DNA of 13,721 nucleotides from an uncultured Bacteroides sp. (GTDB lineage: Bacteria; Bacteroidota; Bacteroidia; Bacteroidales; Bacteroidaceae), in contig USQO01000055.1 in the NCBI GenBank assembly GCA_900556845.1, positions 1-13,721 of the forward strand, written 5' to 3'. A program made the translations under genes and the position numbers. The notes under the pieces were generated by a model. That model had not been told where the DNA came from. It made no database searches and saw only the letters and a list, made by a program, of their open reading frames with translations. Positions 13,101 to 13,721 of the stretch are shown in pieces. Each line of letters begins with the position of its first letter. Position 1 is the stretch's first letter.

Positions 13101-13340
13101 GTAGCCGGAGTATGCACGGGAGAATCCTTACGTTTATACATCGATGGCAAACTTCTTCAGGAAATACCTGTTCAGGGAAAGTTGTCGGCTACAGAAGTAA
13201 ATTGGAATATAGGGCGTAATGCGGAAATGCCTTTCAGCCGTTTTTCAGTAATGAAGCATGCCTATACACGTATCTATGGGGCAGCGTTGACCAGTCAGGA
13301 AATTGAAGAGATATATCGTTTGGAGAGTGTATCGTTTTGA
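10158..13340 (+). CDS. Divergent GH92 glycosidase (alpha-mannosidase family) with LamG-like domain
   Basis: GH92 enzymes are Ca2+-dependent exo-alpha-mannosidases that trim mannans and N-glycans. The start is the ATG at 10158 (1060 aa), not the in-frame TTG at 10131, because it puts a signal peptide first (residues 1-25, ending SVGQ). The N-terminal domain carries WVNPFIGTD (29-37) and GTYPGAVSPWGMVQLSPE. The helical domain carries SPWDTFRSLHPL (310-321), QESNKW with the presumed acid E477, NEP (521-523) and GNDDLGAMSSWY (561-572) with the presumed base. The family's conserved segment around GETxxMIGYHAVP is shortened to KGPMSGFHIIP, so specificity or activity may differ. After about residue 670 come two CARDB-like beta domains (674-760, 767-854) and a LamG-like jelly roll (862-1056). 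No lipobox, so periplasmic or secreted. Confidence 0.9.
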   Translation: MKNILQKLLVLQLVLWLVCINSVGQHAQWVNPFIGTDCCDTFTLWGNYGGTYPGAVSPWGMVQLSPETSQRPAECGYYYKDTSLLSFSCLAHHSGYPNGSSGRLHFMFAPLVSQQNLGWVSGGRSFSHSEEEAVPGYYALGFPEGDKIEMTATPHNGLFRYTSDAEQTVVTVFDGGKLEKTDSATLQASYMHSIIRFNQPWHSCVVRNDTAYLTFRKLPESEGLNVWLSVSSSSFTASRENARSEISAWDFDKVRQQVYACWNEELDCVSVETVCTDDKVKFYTALYHSFLFPYIVSDVDDECVKYAGFSPWDTFRSLHPLLSLLKPERQRQMVASLMHDYRAGTALPKGPMSGFHIIPILLDAAVKETAGWDVKQLFEASLALWKEYSSNSFLNDYLENGFVDASQERSVSITSELAYNDWCLARLAVLAGKPDEAQLHAVRSFSYRNLLDTETGFLLPRNKDTFLKSAGELGYQESNKWTASYFAPHNVNDLINRIGGKEAFASCLQAAFKEGKIVFDNEPVFHYPYLFIWADRPDLTIQYTRQILENDFRNSPGGLPGNDDLGAMSSWYVLSALGIYPACPGTGEYLLTLPLFEKATIQTDCGKVVIQRQGIDRKGTLPEIYLGRKAISRWFVSHDDLLQAGTLTFSARNKLVDSLSTEFPYSATAGKPDFRLTALKADSIKIRSGVSAYLPFTVSNRGESGLYIATLKDGEQPITHKKVCVDSGRSVSDSLLFTCYQTGLHTLMLDDHKLIVEVSDSAVRCVPFACKQIVAPSLLKYGDTLHVELSVQNITGKTYSRRLPILLDGNLYKYLDVTLQPGQTACYTLQCPSPSKGFHNLRLLGQDHKFKVYSKPSEACLLSLDYGNRNGYMVTDNSGFENHAQRHGALHWEKYSVETGEQAYLTLPASKSLMTTYSQLTLLAWIAPQHPVAGYADFFTKGDYTVLKMEGPEDLVFFAGGWGRGVCQVKVPSDWYGRWHLVAGVCTGESLRLYIDGKLLQEIPVQGKLSATEVNWNIGRNAEMPFSRFSVMKHAYTRIYGAALTSQEIEEIYRLESVSF

Positions 13341-13368
13341 CAGAATACTTTTTTCTTTGGATTTTAAC

Positions 13369-13388
13369 TACATCACAGTTGTGATGTA
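13369..13388. other. 9-bp palindrome after GH92
   Basis: TACATCACA-GT-TGTGATGTA is a perfect 9-bp inverted repeat with a 2-base centre, 28 bases past the GH92 stop. No tight T-run follows, so it is a weak terminator candidate or a dimeric regulator site for the downstream gene, whose promoter is about 175 bases on. The rest of 13389-13500 shows nothing recognisable. Confidence 0.4.
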
Positions 13389-13500
13389 ACTTGTTTATTG
13401 TTGTGGCATAGGTTTAGCATTTTTGTGCAAAAGATTTATCTTAGCAATGTTTTGGTAAAAAAACAGTGATTTGTTGTTCACTAGTTGGTCATTTTAATTC

Positions 13501-13544
13501 TTCTAATCAAATTCTAATAATACTCTAATTCTCCTCTAACGGCT
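13501..13544 (+). promoter_or_regulatory. Four 11-bp direct repeats, likely activator site
   Basis: TTCTAAT (13501), TTCTAAT (13512), CTCTAAT (13523) and CTCTAAC (13534) recur at exactly 11-bp steps, each followed by four variable bases. The array ends 19 bases before the -7 box and covers the place of the -33 element. Two pairs of 11-bp half-sites are the layout used by PhoB/OmpR-type response regulators. Confidence 0.6.
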
Positions 13545-13562
13545 TTCTTGGGAAGAGCTGCT

Positions 13563-13570
13563 TACTTTTG
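13563..13570 (+). promoter_or_regulatory. -7 promoter box of the last gene
   Basis: TACTTTTG matches TAnnTTTG exactly. There is no good -33 TTTG at the usual spacing, which agrees with a promoter that depends on an activator bound at 13501-13544. The leader would be about 44 bases and includes a 4-codon frame (13591-13605, MFNF). Confidence 0.6.
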
Positions 13571-13607
13571 CAGCGCGAAAAGGAACAATAATGTTCAACT
13601 TTTAGAG

Positions 13608-13615
13608 AAAGGAGG
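13608..13615 (+). promoter_or_regulatory. Strong Shine-Dalgarno sequence
   Basis: AAAGGAGG lies 5 bases before the ATG at 13621. Such a match is rare in Bacteroidota, whose genes mostly lack one, and none of the other genes here has one. It fixes the start at 13621 or at the second ATG, 13624. Confidence 0.75.
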
Positions 13616-13620
13616 AAGTA

Positions 13621-13680
13621 ATGATGAGAGAAATTAAGTTTTGCATATGCTATGCGATGACAATGATGGGAGGAATGTTG
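13621..13680 (+). CDS. Start of an exported protein, cut by the adapter
   Basis: Twenty codons read MMREIKFCICYAMTMMGGML: a basic residue pair followed by a hydrophobic stretch, which is the beginning of a signal peptide or membrane anchor. The gene is truncated at 13680 by library adapter, not by a natural break; the frame running on into the adapter must be ignored. Its own promoter, an activator-type repeat array and a strong ribosome site make it a real and regulated gene. The product cannot be identified from this fragment. Confidence 0.65.
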
Positions 13681-13721
13681 CTGTCTCTTATACACATCTG
13701 ACGCTGCCGACGATAAGGCTC
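13681..13721. other. Nextera (Tn5) i5-side library adapter, artefact
   Basis: The 19-base mosaic end CTGTCTCTTATACACATCT (13681-13699) is followed by GACGCTGCCGACGA and an 8-base tag TAAGGCTC. This is the reverse complement of the Nextera i5 adapter. It is not genomic. Confidence 0.98.

Noticed and set aside
1..13721. CRISPR arrays, rRNA genes, intact insertion sequences, restriction or toxin-antitoxin systems
   Set aside because: I looked on both strands and saw no regularly spaced repeats longer than the 11-bp promoter array, no rRNA, and no genes of these systems.

Overview
The window reads as a contig from a gut-type Bacteroidaceae genome (Bacteroides or Phocaeicola). Reasons: promoters with the Bacteroides -7 consensus TAnnTTTG, few Shine-Dalgarno sequences, a CTnDOT-type integrase, Bacteroidales-restricted families (DUF3873, DUF4199, DUF6452, DUF6048) and a secreted GH92 glycosidase. 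Both ends are not biological: bases 1-48 and 13681-13721 are Nextera/Tn5 library adapters with index-length tags, so genomic DNA covers only about 49-13680.

Bases 49-3865 are one end of an integrated mobile element. It is visibly GC-richer than the rest (31/60 G+C in the row at 1321 against 23/60 in the row at 5401, counted by hand). Reading leftward on the minus strand it carries an IntDOT-like tyrosine recombinase with its own promoter and terminator, then ardA antirestriction, a small hydrophobic protein, a DUF3873 protein and two tiny translationally coupled genes. Between ardA and the integrase lies about 690 bp without a convincing gene. Its right half (1948-2246) begins at a perfect -7 promoter on the plus strand and is packed with hairpins; it is my best candidate for an undescribed element-encoded RNA. 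The element abuts the 3' end of a tRNA-Ser(TGA) gene whose last bases contain a 13-mer that I recall as the NBU2 attachment core. Arm-like direct repeats and an element-borne terminator for the tRNA operon lie between integrase and junction.

Bases 3867-8771 are chromosomal: a leftward tRNA-Thr-tRNA-Ser operon, then a tight rightward six-gene operon: DUF4199 membrane protein, GtrB/DPM1-like glycosyltransferase, DUF6452 lipoprotein, DUF6048 probable outer-membrane protein, MntP Mn2+ exporter and ApbE flavin transferase. It ends at a 20-bp hairpin.

Bases 8772-9162 hold an insertion-sequence scar (the first 29 codons of an IS982-like transposase, minus strand). Next comes a two-gene unit with a clear promoter carrying a palindrome at the start site: an unrecognised 300-aa lipoprotein and a 1060-aa divergent GH92 alpha-mannosidase-like protein with CARDB-like and LamG-like C-terminal domains. 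The final 300 bases hold a promoter preceded by four TCTAA repeats at exact 11-bp spacing, a pattern typical of PhoB/OmpR-type regulators, followed by the first 20 codons of an exported protein cut off by the adapter.
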